64,000 nt of DNA from Nectonema munidae (Eukaryota; Nematomorpha; Nectonematoida; Nectonematidae), in the NCBI GenBank assembly GCA_030549495.1, contig JAUIRK010000070.1:198501-262500 (forward strand). Reading direction: 5' to 3'. A program made the position numbers and the translations under genes. The notes beneath the pieces were generated by a model that saw only the letters and a program-made list of their open reading frames with translations, searched no databases and had not been told where the DNA came from. This document shows positions 45,533 to 56,306 of this stretch, piece after piece (position 1 is the stretch's first letter; each line of letters opens with the position of its first letter).

Positions 45533-46750
45533 ATGACACCCACTTTTCAGAACTTCTGCCAAGTTCTTCTCGAAAGCATCCAACTACAACAAGGCCTTTC
45601 ACTTGCTCAACTTCTCTCTCTTAAAAACAGCTACGACTACTATGGCATGAGCCCCGTGCCTGACCCCGAGGCCGTGTGCCTCTCCCTCCTACCGGCGTCC
45701 TGGAGAAGCATCGCGGCTGCATACGTGAAGGGCATCAACTTCTATTGGCAGCGCGACTACTTGTCTGCATTCAAAGTGCAATGCTCCTTGATCGACGATG
45801 GCGTTATCAAACTACTTCAGTCGCAGCCCGATGACAACCACTGCATGCCACTCCTTCTCTCCACATGCTCTGATTTGCTCAAGTTGACTAAGTTGTCTGA
45901 ACAGCAGTTAGTCGCAAAGTGCACCCCCTCTCACGGCTCCATTTTTAAAATGGCGGCTGATGTTCTGCTCAACTGCTTCAGGCTGTGTGCCACGGATAAC
46001 TTTTCCTCCGCCTTTCAAACTTCTAAAAAGATTGGCATGCTTCACATTGTGAACCTCCTCTTTAAGATTTACTTCAACTTGAACTTGCTGTCGTTGTGTG
46101 TGCCTTTGATTAAGGCTGTTGAAAACACCAAGTTCCTTGACCTCTTTCCTATCTCTCAAAAAGTGACATATAAGTACTTTCTGGGTAGAAAAGCACTCTT
46201 CGATGGGGAGTATGACAAGTCTGAAAAATGCCTGGAATACGCTTTCCTTCATTGCCACGCCAGGTGTCGTAAGAATAAGCGCCTGATTCTCATTTACCTC
46301 ATCCCCATCAAACTCCTTCTCGGCTACATGCCGCAAGAGTCCCTTCTCTTAAGATATGATCTGTTACCCTTTTCAGAGATTAGTGCTTCTGTTAGAAGCG
46401 GAAATGTGGGTCGTCTCGAAGCGTGTCGTCATAAATTCCGCGCCTTTTTCATCAAGTACGAAATTTTTCTCTTCCTTCAAAAGCTCGTGAATCTGACAGC
46501 GAGAAATTTGTTCAAAAAGGTTTACCTCATTTTGGATTCACATCAAGTGAGCATCGCAAGCCTTTTGAAAGCGCTGCACTTTGTCAACTACTCTTTGCAG
46601 GATGATATCGACGACGTTGAGTGTCTCTTGTGCAATTTGATCTTTGACGGAAACATCAAAGGCTACATTTCACATCAGCACGGCAAACTCGTCGTGAGCA
46701 AGATTAATGCCTTCCCTAAGCTGCTTTCACTTAAATCCTCCGCTCTTTGA
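45533..46750 (+). CDS. PCID2: PCID2 (PCI domain-containing protein 2, yeast Thp1/CSN12-like), intronless
   Basis: 405 residues; the first in-frame ATG is at 45533, which gives a length close to the 399 residues of the vertebrate protein. PCID2 is the PCI/winged-helix subunit of the TREX-2 complex (with GANP/Sac3, DSS1, ENY2), which couples transcription to mRNA export at the nuclear pore. Conserved blocks: 'KKIGMLHIVNLLFKIYF' (165-181), 'QKVTYKYFLGRKALFDG' (about 199-215), 'AFLHCH' with 'KNKRLILIYLIPIKLLLG' (about 247-264), 'ARNLFKKVYLIL' (323-334), and the winged-helix end 'GNIKGYISHQHGKLVVSK' (373-390). It is a single exon with high G+C and C-ending codons, unlike its AT-rich flanks. It looks intact. 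AATAAA lies at 46775. A retrocopy origin cannot be excluded from the window alone, but the open frame argues for a working gene. Confidence 0.95.
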   Translation: MTPTFQNFCQVLLESIQLQQGLSLAQLLSLKNSYDYYGMSPVPDPEAVCLSLLPASWRSIAAAYVKGINFYWQRDYLSAFKVQCSLIDDGVIKLLQSQPDDNHCMPLLLSTCSDLLKLTKLSEQQLVAKCTPSHGSIFKMAADVLLNCFRLCATDNFSSAFQTSKKIGMLHIVNLLFKIYFNLNLLSLCVPLIKAVENTKFLDLFPISQKVTYKYFLGRKALFDGEYDKSEKCLEYAFLHCHARCRKNKRLILIYLIPIKLLLGYMPQESLLLRYDLLPFSEISASVRSGNVGRLEACRHKFRAFFIKYEIFLFLQKLVNLTARNLFKKVYLILDSHQVSIASLLKALHFVNYSLQDDIDDVECLLCNLIFDGNIKGYISHQHGKLVVSKINAFPKLLSLKSSAL

Positions 46751-46774
46751 TTCGCTCTTTCCTTTTATTATACG

Positions 46775-46780
46775 AATAAA
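46775..46780 (+). terminator. Polyadenylation signal AATAAA of PCID2
   Basis: Canonical signal 25 bases after the stop codon, in T-rich sequence. Confidence 0.6.
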
Positions 46781-48020
46781 TATTCACTCTTTTCCCCCTT
46801 TTTATACAATATTATTCTCATTATTATTATACTTTCTGATGATTCGTTTTTCGAAAGTATTAGTAGGATCCCATTGGTCCGTCCCTCGGATGGATGGATC
46901 TATGGAAAAAAATTGCACCCGTCATTATTTTTTTCTAAAATAAACCCTTTCTTATTTTAGTGAATCTTATTTAGAGTATTAAAAATTCTTTGCCCCTAAT
47001 TTTGATTAAAATTTGCTTCGTAATAACTTGTCTTTGTCTCAATTTATTTGCATGTAGTTGTACAGTGGCGCATTCAAAAAATTATTTTAGTGGAGGGGCC
47101 TTTTAAAAAATGTCATTGAATTGAATCTAGTTAGTTATTATTACTCAAGTAGAGCATATAACTATTTCAATAGACTGAAAAGCAAACTATTTTATTCGTA
47201 TCATACAAACTAATATAGGAGATCCATACTTAATTTTAAGTAAGAGTGCAAGGGGGATGAGGCAATTACCCCAGGGGCGCACATCCTCAAAATTATTGGG
47301 GGGCGAAATTTTTTTGTTGCAATTTTCAAAATTACTGGTTTGGAAATACCACACCACGGGAGACCAAATATTCAAGCAATCCTTTAAAATAGAGTGTATT
47401 CAGCGCATACCTAAAGTCCTAAATTTATAAGACTACTTTATATTTTTTTTACAAAATTGGTGAAATTTAAATACTATACTTCCAGCGAAAATATTTTAAT
47501 TAAATGTGCATATCGCATATACACTAGTTTAAAAAGATCCAAAATTGTTGGGGGCGAATAGGCTTTTCATTTGAAAATGAAGTATAGTCTATCAGGCACA
47601 TTACAGGAATTGATTAAAGGATATTTGATTCATAGAGAAAACAAATAACTGAAGGTTGGATAGTTTTATATTAGTGAATCTAGTCTGAAGGCAAAGAGTC
47701 TACTAGACACCCTGCGATGTTTATATGAAAAAAATGTGATTGATTAAGGGGCAAGGGTATAAAATGAAGTTATACTTGTGCAAACAAAAGTAAAACAATA
47801 AATTAAGATTTCATTTTTCTCAGCATCATTCAAAAATAGTTTAAAAGCTAAATTGATGCAAGCTACAAAAAGTAAAATAACTTATAACATTTTGAAATGA
47901 TTTTCCTTTTATAGTAACTTTTAAGGAAAAAAAGTTATAGAGCTTCAACAAAAACTAAAAAATTTTACAGCGTAACTTAAGTTTTTTGAAAACTAATTTG
48001 ACGTATCCCCTGCATAGCAT
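46781..48020. other. Intergenic, with hAT-like end fragments
   Basis: CAGTGGCGCATTCAAAAAAT at 47063 and CAGGGGCGCACATCCTCAAA at 47272 resemble each other and hAT-type ends (CAG.GGCG). Related AATTRTTGGGGG(C)G words recur at about 47295 and 47545. No partner ends or duplications located, and no gene. Confidence 0.35.
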
Positions 48021-48024
48021 ACTG

Positions 48025-48100
48025 TATGGGTGGCATGCCAGGTTGGCTAATATAATGGACTCAGCAGGAAGCCTCTGGATTCGATTCCTCATCGATACCA
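48025..48100 (+). repeat. tRNA-derived SINE head
   Basis: A-box-like GGTTGGCTAATATAATGG (48041-48058) and B-box GGATTCGATTCC (48077-48088) at normal tRNA spacing, followed by ATCGATACCA. Arm pairing is imperfect. It is probably a SINE rather than a working tRNA gene; it shares the B box with the segments at 13411 and 59511. Confidence 0.5.
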
Positions 48101-48479
48101 ATTTGTTCATAGTTTAACATAATTTATTTTGATTATTATTTGACAAATATATTATTTAAATCGTGGAAATTGCAAAAATATAGGTAATAACTTTTGTAAC
48201 ATCGTATGAGGTATATCAAATCTTATTTCTAGCTAAATATGAACAGAAAGTTTGATATTTTTTGATTTTTTAGAGAATATTTTTCGATTCTTTGATTACA
48301 GAATTTGACGCAAAAAATGATTTTAATTGAGAAGATAAATAAGATATATAATAGAAGATTTTAAAGCCACTTATATTTGAAATATGCTTTGATATTAAAA
48401 AAATTAATAAATTGGCCAATTTAGGTATTGCATGAAAATATTTCAATTCTTATAAATTTATTATTCAATCTTCTTTTAA

Positions 48480-50723
48480 CCCTTTAGACCGAGAGAACAT
48501 ATATGTCCGTTCATAAAAAATTCTCATTTAAAAAAAATTCAAGTTTGGAAATTAAAAAACCCAAAGGTTGTTTTAAAGAATGAATCTTTTACTAACCCTA
48601 AACCCTTTTTTTCTATGGATTTTGCTAGTTAAATATTACCAGTAACAAATGTGCATTATTTAAGCACATAAATTCAAAATTAAAAAAAAACGGAAAATGA
48701 AAATAATCCGCTCCTTGAAATCTCCATAAATATTCAATCCATCATGTTATGAAATCTCAAAAGATAGTGTATGCCTGGCAGTAGGTCATCAAATTATACC
48801 GGACATATATGTCACGCCAGGTCTTAAGACACATGTATGCATGTTCCCAACACTGAAAAGAGACGCACAAAGTGTTGACAGTCCATATGTTATTTTGATT
48901 AATTGTTCTCACGTGTCTTCTCATTTTTGTTTATGCCTCGGATTCGTAGTTTCATTTTGGAAAATAGTGATGATGAAAGCGAAAATTATGAAAATTTTAA
49001 CTTGGATTTTGAGGATCAGCAGTATTTGGAAGATGATGAAAATCAAGCAGATAAGATTGAAATTGTAGATTCCCAACTCAAAGAGTACACGTTTGTTTCA
49101 CAAGACCTTGAAATTCGAGATTTTACATGGACAAAAAGAGATGAGTGTTTTTCCATACCGTTGTCCTATAGAAGTTCGGGTAAGATAAATGATGAAATTG
49201 AAAACATAAGTAATACGAATTGTTATGCATTTTTTCTAAAACTTGTAATTTTGACATTTAATGCATGATTTACTCAATCAAACCAACATTTACATGAATC
49301 AAAAAGGAATTGTAGGAGAAATTGATTTTAAAGAGATGTATTGTTTTATAGGTATACACTTGTGTATGGGCGCACATAAACTGCCAAGGTTGAGGGATTA
49401 TTGGAGTACGTGTTCAATTTTAGGAGTAAATTTTATCGCTAATCTAATGACTCGCGATCGTTTCTTTTTTTTTTACGTTCTGTTCTACATTAAAATGACA
49501 ATAATAAGTGTCTCCCTATTACAGATCCAAAACATGATATAATTCATAAAGTTAGAACAGTATTTGAGCATTTCAATAAGGCTTTTCGAATAGCTATGCC
49601 TTCTACTCATGAGCATTCAATTAATGAGCATATGATTAAGTTCAAAGGACATCATTTTGCTAAACAGTTTATAAAAAATAAACCTGTGAAATGGGGTTTT
49701 AAGTTTTGGTGTCGTTGTGATAGTTTGTCTGGTTATCTTTTTGAGTGTGATTTCTATGCTCGGAAAAAAGAAGAAGCGAAGAATAGGATTACACTTGGTG
49801 AAAGGGTAGTAAAAAAATTAACGAAAATCTTGAAAGGATCTGGAGTAGCATAAAAATATATAAATACATGGATACCAGACAAAAAGATGAAAAGAGGAGA
49901 CATTGAATACTTTGTTTCTGGTGCTTGTGGAGTTGTCAAATGGATGAACAACAGATCTGTGCTTGCTTTGTCAAATTTAAACCCAAAAGAAACAAAGTTT
50001 ATAGAAAGGAGGAAGAAGTCAAAAGATAATTAGAATAATTGTATCCGAGTATAATAAATATATGGAAGGAGTTGATACAATGGGACAATTGTCATCTTAT
50101 TATAAAAATGAAAGAAGATCAAAGACAAAATATTATCACAAAATCTTTTTTGAGTTATTGGAAATTGGAATCAATAATTCATAGATTTTATATAAAAAAA
50201 ATTTGAAAACTCGTTCTCTAACAAAAATCAAACTTGTCTATCTTCGGTTGAAATTAGAATGGAGAGTATTAAAGTATTAACATCTGATTTTTGCTCAAGA
50301 AAAATGAAGATTCCAGGGAGTTCGAGCGCATCACACGTTATTACTACTACGCCATAACATTTAGTTGAAGCCGTTGAAAAAAAGAGGAAGATGCACGTTA
50401 TGGAGTTCCAAAAAACAGTAGTCAAACACCTCGTTTCGATGTATGACTTGCTCTATTTTTCTATATTGTTCCACAAAAAGAAACTGTTTCAAGCAATTCC
50501 ATAAACTTTCATTTTGTTTCAGTCAATAATGTTTTGTATTAAAACTCTTTACTTTTTATTACCCTTCAGTCCAACAATGACAAATATGTCACGATTCGTA
50601 TCCTTTACTAAAATATGAAAAATAATCTTTTTTTAAAAAAAAAGTCCAAAACATAATTTTAAGAACATGCAATATATGAAAAGAAAAAAAATTGGAAAAA
50701 AAATATCTCGGACTGAAAAAGGG
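48480..50723 (+). mobile_element. piggyBac transposon copy 1, degraded
   Basis: TTAA (48476-48479) precedes CCCTTTAGACCGAGAGAACA; the opposite end is TATCTCGGACTGAAAAAGGG at 50723 (reverse complement CCCTTTTTCAGTCCGAGATA). The outer TTAA on the right has decayed to CATA. Plus-strand coding starts at ATG 48933 with an acidic N-terminus (SFILENSDDESENYEN), then 'FTWTKRDECF', 'LLNQTNIYMNQKG' (49261 on), 'FIGIHLCMGAHKLPRLRDYW', and 'HSINEHMIKFKGHHFAKQFI' with 'KPVKWGFKFWCRCDS.SGYLFECDFYARK' (49596-49853). The catalytic Asp of 'S.DE.MI.FKG' is Asn here. Frameshifts in T-runs near 49255 and 49470-49545 and a stop near 49851 make it inactive. Confidence 0.85.
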
Positions 50724-52000
50724 CATAAATTTAAAATGTGTCAATTACTTGTCCTAGATTGGAGTTTCAACGACGTGGGGTTCCTTTAAAAATCGGAAAT
50801 TTGTTTTGCGTTTACACCCGCCATCACTTATTGAAGAGTTTTCCCTTTCAATTAATTAATTTGAACTCGTAGACACGAAGAATACTAACTTAGCATATCA
50901 TCTTGCATCTCTTCTCTCAGAAATTAAACTACATTTGATTGAGCTATACATCGGTAGAGTGCCCGAAAATTGAAGAAAAATGTTGCTTGTTTCCACACTC
51001 AACTTTTTTTTAGTTCCAAATACTGCGTTATATGAACATTTGAAACCAAAATGAAGCATCCTAGAAAGCAAATAGATTAAGTATTTGTGAGACGAGTCAT
51101 TGAAAAGACTTGAAATATATATATATACAAAAAAAGGTAATAGAAATAATGAAAATTTTTTTTCAAAATTTGTTCAAGATAAATTTTCGACCACTATGCG
51201 CAACAAAAGATTGTGTTTACCAACTGGAAGAGGAGGGTGATGAGTTGCTCGGATTGAAGTAAAGTGTATGAGGAAAAACGCTTACTGATGAAAATAAAGG
51301 GAGATGAATGTATATCAAGTGGTGTGAGAATATGCTGCTACTACATGATCCACATGCGTAAAGATGAAAATAGATGTGTAGCCAAAGTGTATGGTATGTA
51401 TACTGTAGGGTCGCACATAGTTCGAGTTCTATAGTTGAATCCGCTTTTTCTGCACTGAACGAGTTGATTCTTGTCATCGAAAAATAATGAAACCGTATAG
51501 AGAATCTCAGCTGACTTTACTACATTCTGAAAATAAATTGATCAGTAGTATTGCATTCGCTTAATTTGTCAAAAAATGCGCTTTGAAACGTAAAAACTAG
51601 TCAATGACGTTGTAAAATATAAATCATTTTGCACCCAAGTTTTCAGCAATAAGTCTGCAAATATTCATTGTATTATTTTTTACATTTATTAGGTTAATAT
51701 TTTTTATGTATATAATAATAATATTTCACATGAGAATATTAATCTTATGCTCAATAAATTATATTACTTTTTGAAATTTATTTTGTATTTCGTTTATAGT
51801 TTTATCATTGATGCATAAAACATTAAAACGTCGTAAATTCCTGGGGAGTTTTTTTTCACTCCGTCTTAAAAGTACATGCGTTTCTTTTTGTCAAACTATT
51901 AATAGAGCATTTTAGAATATTTAAGGAGGTAGGTCATTTTATTTTTCCATATGATATGATTCTTACAAAAGCATGGTAGATCGATCACTAATGCCTTTTA
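50724..52000. other. Intergenic AT-rich sequence
   Basis: No gene recognised. A minus frame at 51477-51217 is His/Ser/Tyr-rich with no domain. A short AT dinucleotide run is at about 51116-51127. Confidence 0.4.
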
Positions 52001-52010
52001 GAGCGTAACG

Positions 52011-52440
52011 TTATAATTTTTTGAGGCGCTTGCCTTCATCAAAGATGCATGGACATTGGATAAGTTCTTCTTTCAAGAGAGAATATACGTGTTTGACCAT
52101 TGGATCTACAGGGATGTTGAGTTCAGGATCAACGTGGTTTTTTCATCCCAGCCATTAAGATACATGGAGGATACAGCTTCAGTGATGCATACGATCTTTA
52201 CTCCTACACTACCTGATAAAGAAACAAATCCTTGATTTTTCCAATGGTGCTCATGAATCTTAGATAATTCGTGAATTCCATAACGCTGTTCTGCAGATAA
52301 ACCTTAGAAATTCCTCAGGTTGTCATCTTTCCATAAACAAAGTCTTGAGGTTGTGATCGAAACTTAGAAGGGAACGTATCCGAGAGAAGTTCTAGGAGTA
52401 TCAATCAGTGCTTTTTTGCATTGAAATACACAATGGAAAT
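52011..52440 (-). pseudogene. Degraded coding-like segment of unknown family
   Basis: Minus strand, two frames joined by a shift near 52140. First 'LSAEQRYGIHELSKIHEHHW' and 'GFVSLSGSVGVKIVCITEAV' plus 'SSMYLNGWDEK' (about 52310-52145), then 'DPELNIPVDPMVKHVYSLL' and 'IQCPCIFDEGKRLKKL' to a stop at 52011. Amino-acid composition and codon pattern look protein-coding rather than random, and the C-terminus is conserved-looking. I do not recognise the family. It could be a decayed host pseudogene, a transposon protein, or exons of a gene with an intron at the shift. Confidence 0.35.
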
Positions 52441-52559
52441 GTGAATCGTGAGATGACAGATGTTATATCAAAAAGTTGCCAAATCCATTTTTCACGTAAC
52501 GCTTTTCCATATTCGCATGAACAAACACAACTGTGCAATTTTACATTTGAATCACTGTA

Positions 52560-53100
52560 CTGCCAACCCTTGTTAATCAAAACATAATATTTAAAAATTC
52601 AGATAATGGAATTGTGTGCATTGTAAAAAAAGAATAATTTTGCTGTCAATTTTCATGGAGTTAATATAATACCATAATTTTAGTGAAATATAACTAAAAT
52701 ATTTTACCAAAATCAGCAAATGCTTAATTATTTTTATTTAAAAAAATGTGATCCTTTTTTTCCTATTCAAAGGTGAAAAGAGAAGGGAAAAATTTTACCT
52801 CTTTAAGGACTAAAATTTTGAAGACTATTCGTCTATTTTTTTCAAAGAAAGCTTATATAGAAATCATGAACTTTTCTCGATATTCTCATTTTCAGCGCGA
52901 AAAAATATCTCGCGAATGCACTAATCTGAAACGCATGCAGAGAAGGATAAGTATAACACATGGAGATAATTTTGAAAATATATATGATTGACAGCGAAAA
53001 TAAGACTTTGCATACTTTTTAACTCACAAATTGCGAAAATTTAACTTCCGCCTAAATCTCTTGTACTGATAATTAAGTCCGGATTAACGAGAGTTGATTG
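52560..53100. mobile_element. Tigger/pogo-type MITE, 541 bp, TA-flanked
   Basis: Left end TA|CTGCCAACCCTTGTTAATC (52560) and right end GGATTAACGAGAGTTGATTG|TA (53100; reverse complement CAATCAACTCTCGTTAATCC) are inverted repeats with several differences. TTAATCC-type inner bases match the termini of Tigger elements. A 72-codon frame inside (52773-52991), rich in Lys/Arg, may be a transposase scrap but shows no motif. Confidence 0.55.
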
Positions 53101-53102
53101 TA

Positions 53103-54477
53103 TTTGTCTTTGGATTGCTACTCTCATGATTTTTTTGGATGAAACACACGCACGAATGAGATAGTCATGAGATGTGTCAAGACGCTTGTTGTTAAATTCC
53201 GTCAACTATCTGAAGCATTAGGGTCAATACTTTTACCGCTGCTCAGCATATTGATTGCAATCTCCATGCACGTAATTGAAAAAGTCCCAAATGACTTTGA
53301 TACGTGATATATGACTTAATGGCACTGAGAATACACACTATTGATATATTGCGTTTAAAATCTTATAGTCAACTTACGAATTAAGAAAAAATTTTGGATT
53401 TCGGTGCCTTACAGAAATGCGCAGATGCCAATCTAACAATGCTTTAAAGAGTGCCGTCAAAATGAGATATGTGAAATTCAAGTTAGAAGAATTCATTTTT
53501 GTTTCCTTTTTTAGTACAGTTTGACTATCATTAATCCGGCATCATTGAGATTTGAGGGCTGAACATATGTTTCGACTCCGACTCCCACTGCACTTGTATA
53601 TCATTTTTCGGCTTTCTATTTGTAACTTCGCGACTGCAATTCCATTAATGCATGATCCTTTCTAACACTGAGACTCCACCTATTTTTAACTTTGCGACTT
53701 TAACATAAAAATTTATAAGTGTGCAACATCAACCTTTCTGTTTCAAATATTATAAGTCTCTAACTGTGCTGCATCTTACACGCGTGTGCTTTATGTTACA
53801 ATGCTGAGTGTTTGATCTATTTCAACATAATTAATAAAAATTTTGTTTTATTGGTTTGTATTCATAGTTTACTGTCTTTCTTTCATAGTCTTTAAAAAGA
53901 TTTTCAAATTATTTTCTAAAATAACCTTTTTATCTAAGTCAAAAGAAGAGTATTTAGAAACTAAATTAATCTTAAATGATTTTTTCAAAAATATTCGTTT
54001 TAAAATTTATTTCCGAAAACCTTCCACTCAGAGCCCGTGCTACCTATATATTTTTGGGGCAAGTGCCGCCCTGAAAATGTCCAACTTGCCCCAAGTGTCT
54101 CAACTTAAGAAAAAATTATAAAAAGATATAGCTGTGCAAGTAACTTTGAGAACATTTATGCCATATATTGGAAACAAAACTGTTTGAAAATGATTAAATG
54201 CCTTTATAACAATTTTTTTTTGTAATTTATATAGTACTTTTAGCGCCCTCTTCTGATAAGACAATAAATTTTTTCCATAATGTAAATTATAAGACGTGGG
54301 GATTTTATAGTAGGGTTTAGGAAGAAATGTGCATCTCATAGCTTGATATTAATGGTAATTGAAAATTTATACTTGACTTGTGTAATGGAGGAAGGGGGTT
54401 TTTCGCGTGAGAAGGCGAAGTAGAAAACTGTTTTCAAGTGTATGCGTTAAGTGCCTTAAACATTTAAGAAGAGAGGT
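53103..54477. other. Intergenic; isolated Tigger-like end at 53514
   Basis: TACAGTTTGACTATCATTAA at about 53514-53533, followed by TCCGGCATC, resembles the left terminus of a Tigger-type element of the same family as 52560-53100. No matching right end located before 54.4 kb. No host gene here. Confidence 0.4.
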
Positions 54478-55923
54478 ATGGAATTTTATCCTGTTATCAT
54501 GGCGGCTGGATCAGGCTCCAGAATGAACGGCTTGACAAGTGATGGTCTGTGCAAGTGCTTGCTTCCGATCGCGAATAAGGCGTTGATTTGGTACGTAGTG
54601 GCTGAAGTTGAGGCTGCCAAATTTGAAGAAGCGTTGATCATCGTTAGGCAGGGTAATAAAAACGACGCTTTTCGCGTCCTCATCACCGAAAGTACCTTTT
54701 GCATTAAATTGAACTTCGCCGAAATTCCTGACAACTGTGATTGGGGCACAGCGGAATCTCTCAAGTTTGTAGCGCCCCACTTGACATCTGCGCTAAACAT
54801 TCTTGTCATTAGTGGAGACACCATCACCGACTTTCCTCTTCAGCACCTCTTGAACGCACATCGAATGGAAGATGCAGATGTCAGCGTATTGGCTTGTGAA
54901 GGGCATTCTGAATCGTCCACTCCTTTCATTGGCTGCAAAAAGATGAAATCCTTTGAGAGGGATATCTTTGCTATTTGCCAATGTCATTCTAGGCTTCTCT
55001 TTCTGGGCTCTGAAAGTGATTTTGACGAACGCATTTCATTGAGCAGTGAACGGATCCAACATCACGCCAGGATTTACCTTTCCCTGAGCTTGATAGACGC
55101 GCACACCTACATCTTCAAAAAGTGCATCCTTGATTACTTGGTAGCAGCGAACAATGATAAAAGCAACAAACACATTTCTTCAATCAAAGGAGACTTCATT
55201 GCACACCTGCTGCACCACCCCTTTGAAAGCGATATGCATAAATTTCATGATAAGAGAAGAGACGAGCTTGACTCATCAGATCCCTTTGACATTTACGATT
55301 TCCAACAGAAAGGCGAAGATGTTTATTTCTCTTCCGAGAAACGGAAAGATGAATCGCTAAAGCTCTTCGTGTGCGTTGCCAATCAATCAGCTAGCCTTCG
55401 CGACTCAACTTTGCCTACACACAAACCTTATGCCTGCGTCCGAGTCAACACGTATTCAAACTTTGTTCTTGCGAACAAGCTGGTGTTGAATAAGCACTTC
55501 ACTTTCGATGAAACTTTTAAGTCTACTGCTTCTTCTCGTAAGATCGAGGACCAAGATTTGAGTGAAGATCACTCCGCCAACGTCAGCCATTTTTCGAGGT
55601 TGTCTCTTTCTGAAGCCGCTCGCAGAACCTCGGACTCCCTCATTTCTACTAGTGTTAAGTTGGGTAAGAGTGTTTGCATCAAAAAGAGTATCATAGGAGA
55701 CCATTGCATCATAGGCGACAACTGTAAAATCATCAACAGTATTTTGGCATCACATATCATTGTAAAGGAGTCATCGTGCATCACAAACTCCGTCTTGATG
55801 CCTTCCTGTGAGATCGGCCAAAATTGTGACGTTAAGGATTCCTTCTTTGCGCAAGCCCAAGTTCTTTCAGACAAGAAGAAGGTAAAGAATGAGGCGTTGA
55901 TGGAGCATGAAAGCCTGTTTTGA
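54478..55923 (+). CDS. EIF2B3: Translation initiation factor eIF2B subunit gamma, intronless
   Basis: 481 residues (human about 452). eIF2B is the guanine-nucleotide exchange factor of eIF2 in the cytoplasm; gamma forms the catalytic-side subcomplex with epsilon and has a nucleotidyltransferase-like fold. The N-terminus 'MEFYPVIMAAGSGSRMNGL' with 'CKCLLPIANKALIWY' (residues 1-39) matches the pyrophosphorylase-like signature (G-x-G-S-R-M, K-x-LLP). 'NILVISGDTITDFPL' (about 107-121) is the usual metal-binding 'SGD' segment. The C-terminus (about 393-460) holds left-handed beta-helix hexapeptides: 'KKSIIGDHCIIGDNCKIINS' and 'SVLMPSCEIGQNCDVKDS'. The long polar middle (about 250-390) is variable. 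It is a single exon, G+C-rich against AT-rich flanks, and intact. The start at 54478 matches the family N-terminus (MEF). A 27-base piece of this gene recurs at 60159-60185. Confidence 0.95.
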   Translation: MEFYPVIMAAGSGSRMNGLTSDGLCKCLLPIANKALIWYVVAEVEAAKFEEALIIVRQGNKNDAFRVLITESTFCIKLNFAEIPDNCDWGTAESLKFVAPHLTSALNILVISGDTITDFPLQHLLNAHRMEDADVSVLACEGHSESSTPFIGCKKMKSFERDIFAICQCHSRLLFLGSESDFDERISLSSERIQHHARIYLSLSLIDAHTYIFKKCILDYLVAANNDKSNKHISSIKGDFIAHLLHHPFESDMHKFHDKRRDELDSSDPFDIYDFQQKGEDVYFSSEKRKDESLKLFVCVANQSASLRDSTLPTHKPYACVRVNTYSNFVLANKLVLNKHFTFDETFKSTASSRKIEDQDLSEDHSANVSHFSRLSLSEAARRTSDSLISTSVKLGKSVCIKKSIIGDHCIIGDNCKIINSILASHIIVKESSCITNSVLMPSCEIGQNCDVKDSFFAQAQVLSDKKKVKNEALMEHESLF

Positions 55924-56283
55924 TCAAATGATACCCTGTGAGCGTGTATACTTTGATTGCATAAATCTCTTTTCACTTTTTTCCATAATCTTATTGTTAC
56001 ACGTGACGCGTTGGCATCGAACTATAAATTAAGTTGACCTGCACTTGAAGCTTCCTCCGTTGAAGCAAACAATTTCAGATTGAGGGACGCGAACCATATT
56101 TATTATATATAATATTTAAAAACTACACTTTTTTACCCTAAATAGCATTTTTGTATATAATTATTTCCTAAAAATATAGAGCCTAAAGTGTGCTCTCCAA
56201 AAATATCTAGAAAAAACCTCTAAAAAGTGAAGTAGAAATTTAACTAAGTTATTTCGAAAAAAAGTTGTCCTTACCGGTTTTCT
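55924..56283. other. 3' flank of eIF2B gamma
   Basis: AT-rich, no gene and no canonical polyadenylation hexamer close to the stop; it leads into the piggyBac nest. Confidence 0.4.
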
Positions 56284-56306
56284 CCCAATGTCCTCATATG
56301 AGGACA
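56284..56306. repeat. Subterminal palindrome of piggyBac copy 3, left
   Basis: CCCAATG then the 18-base palindrome TGTCCTCATATGAGGACA. The same 23 bases recur with one change at 61582-61604, in the same orientation. They bracket the outer piggyBac remnant and probably belong to its subterminal regions. No adjacent TTAA was found, so the exact outer ends are unknown. Confidence 0.6.

Noticed and set aside
46781-47600. Complete hAT elements from the CAGTGGCGCA and CAGGGGCGCA motifs
   Set aside because: Both motifs have the same orientation, and no opposing ends or 8-bp duplications could be paired with them.
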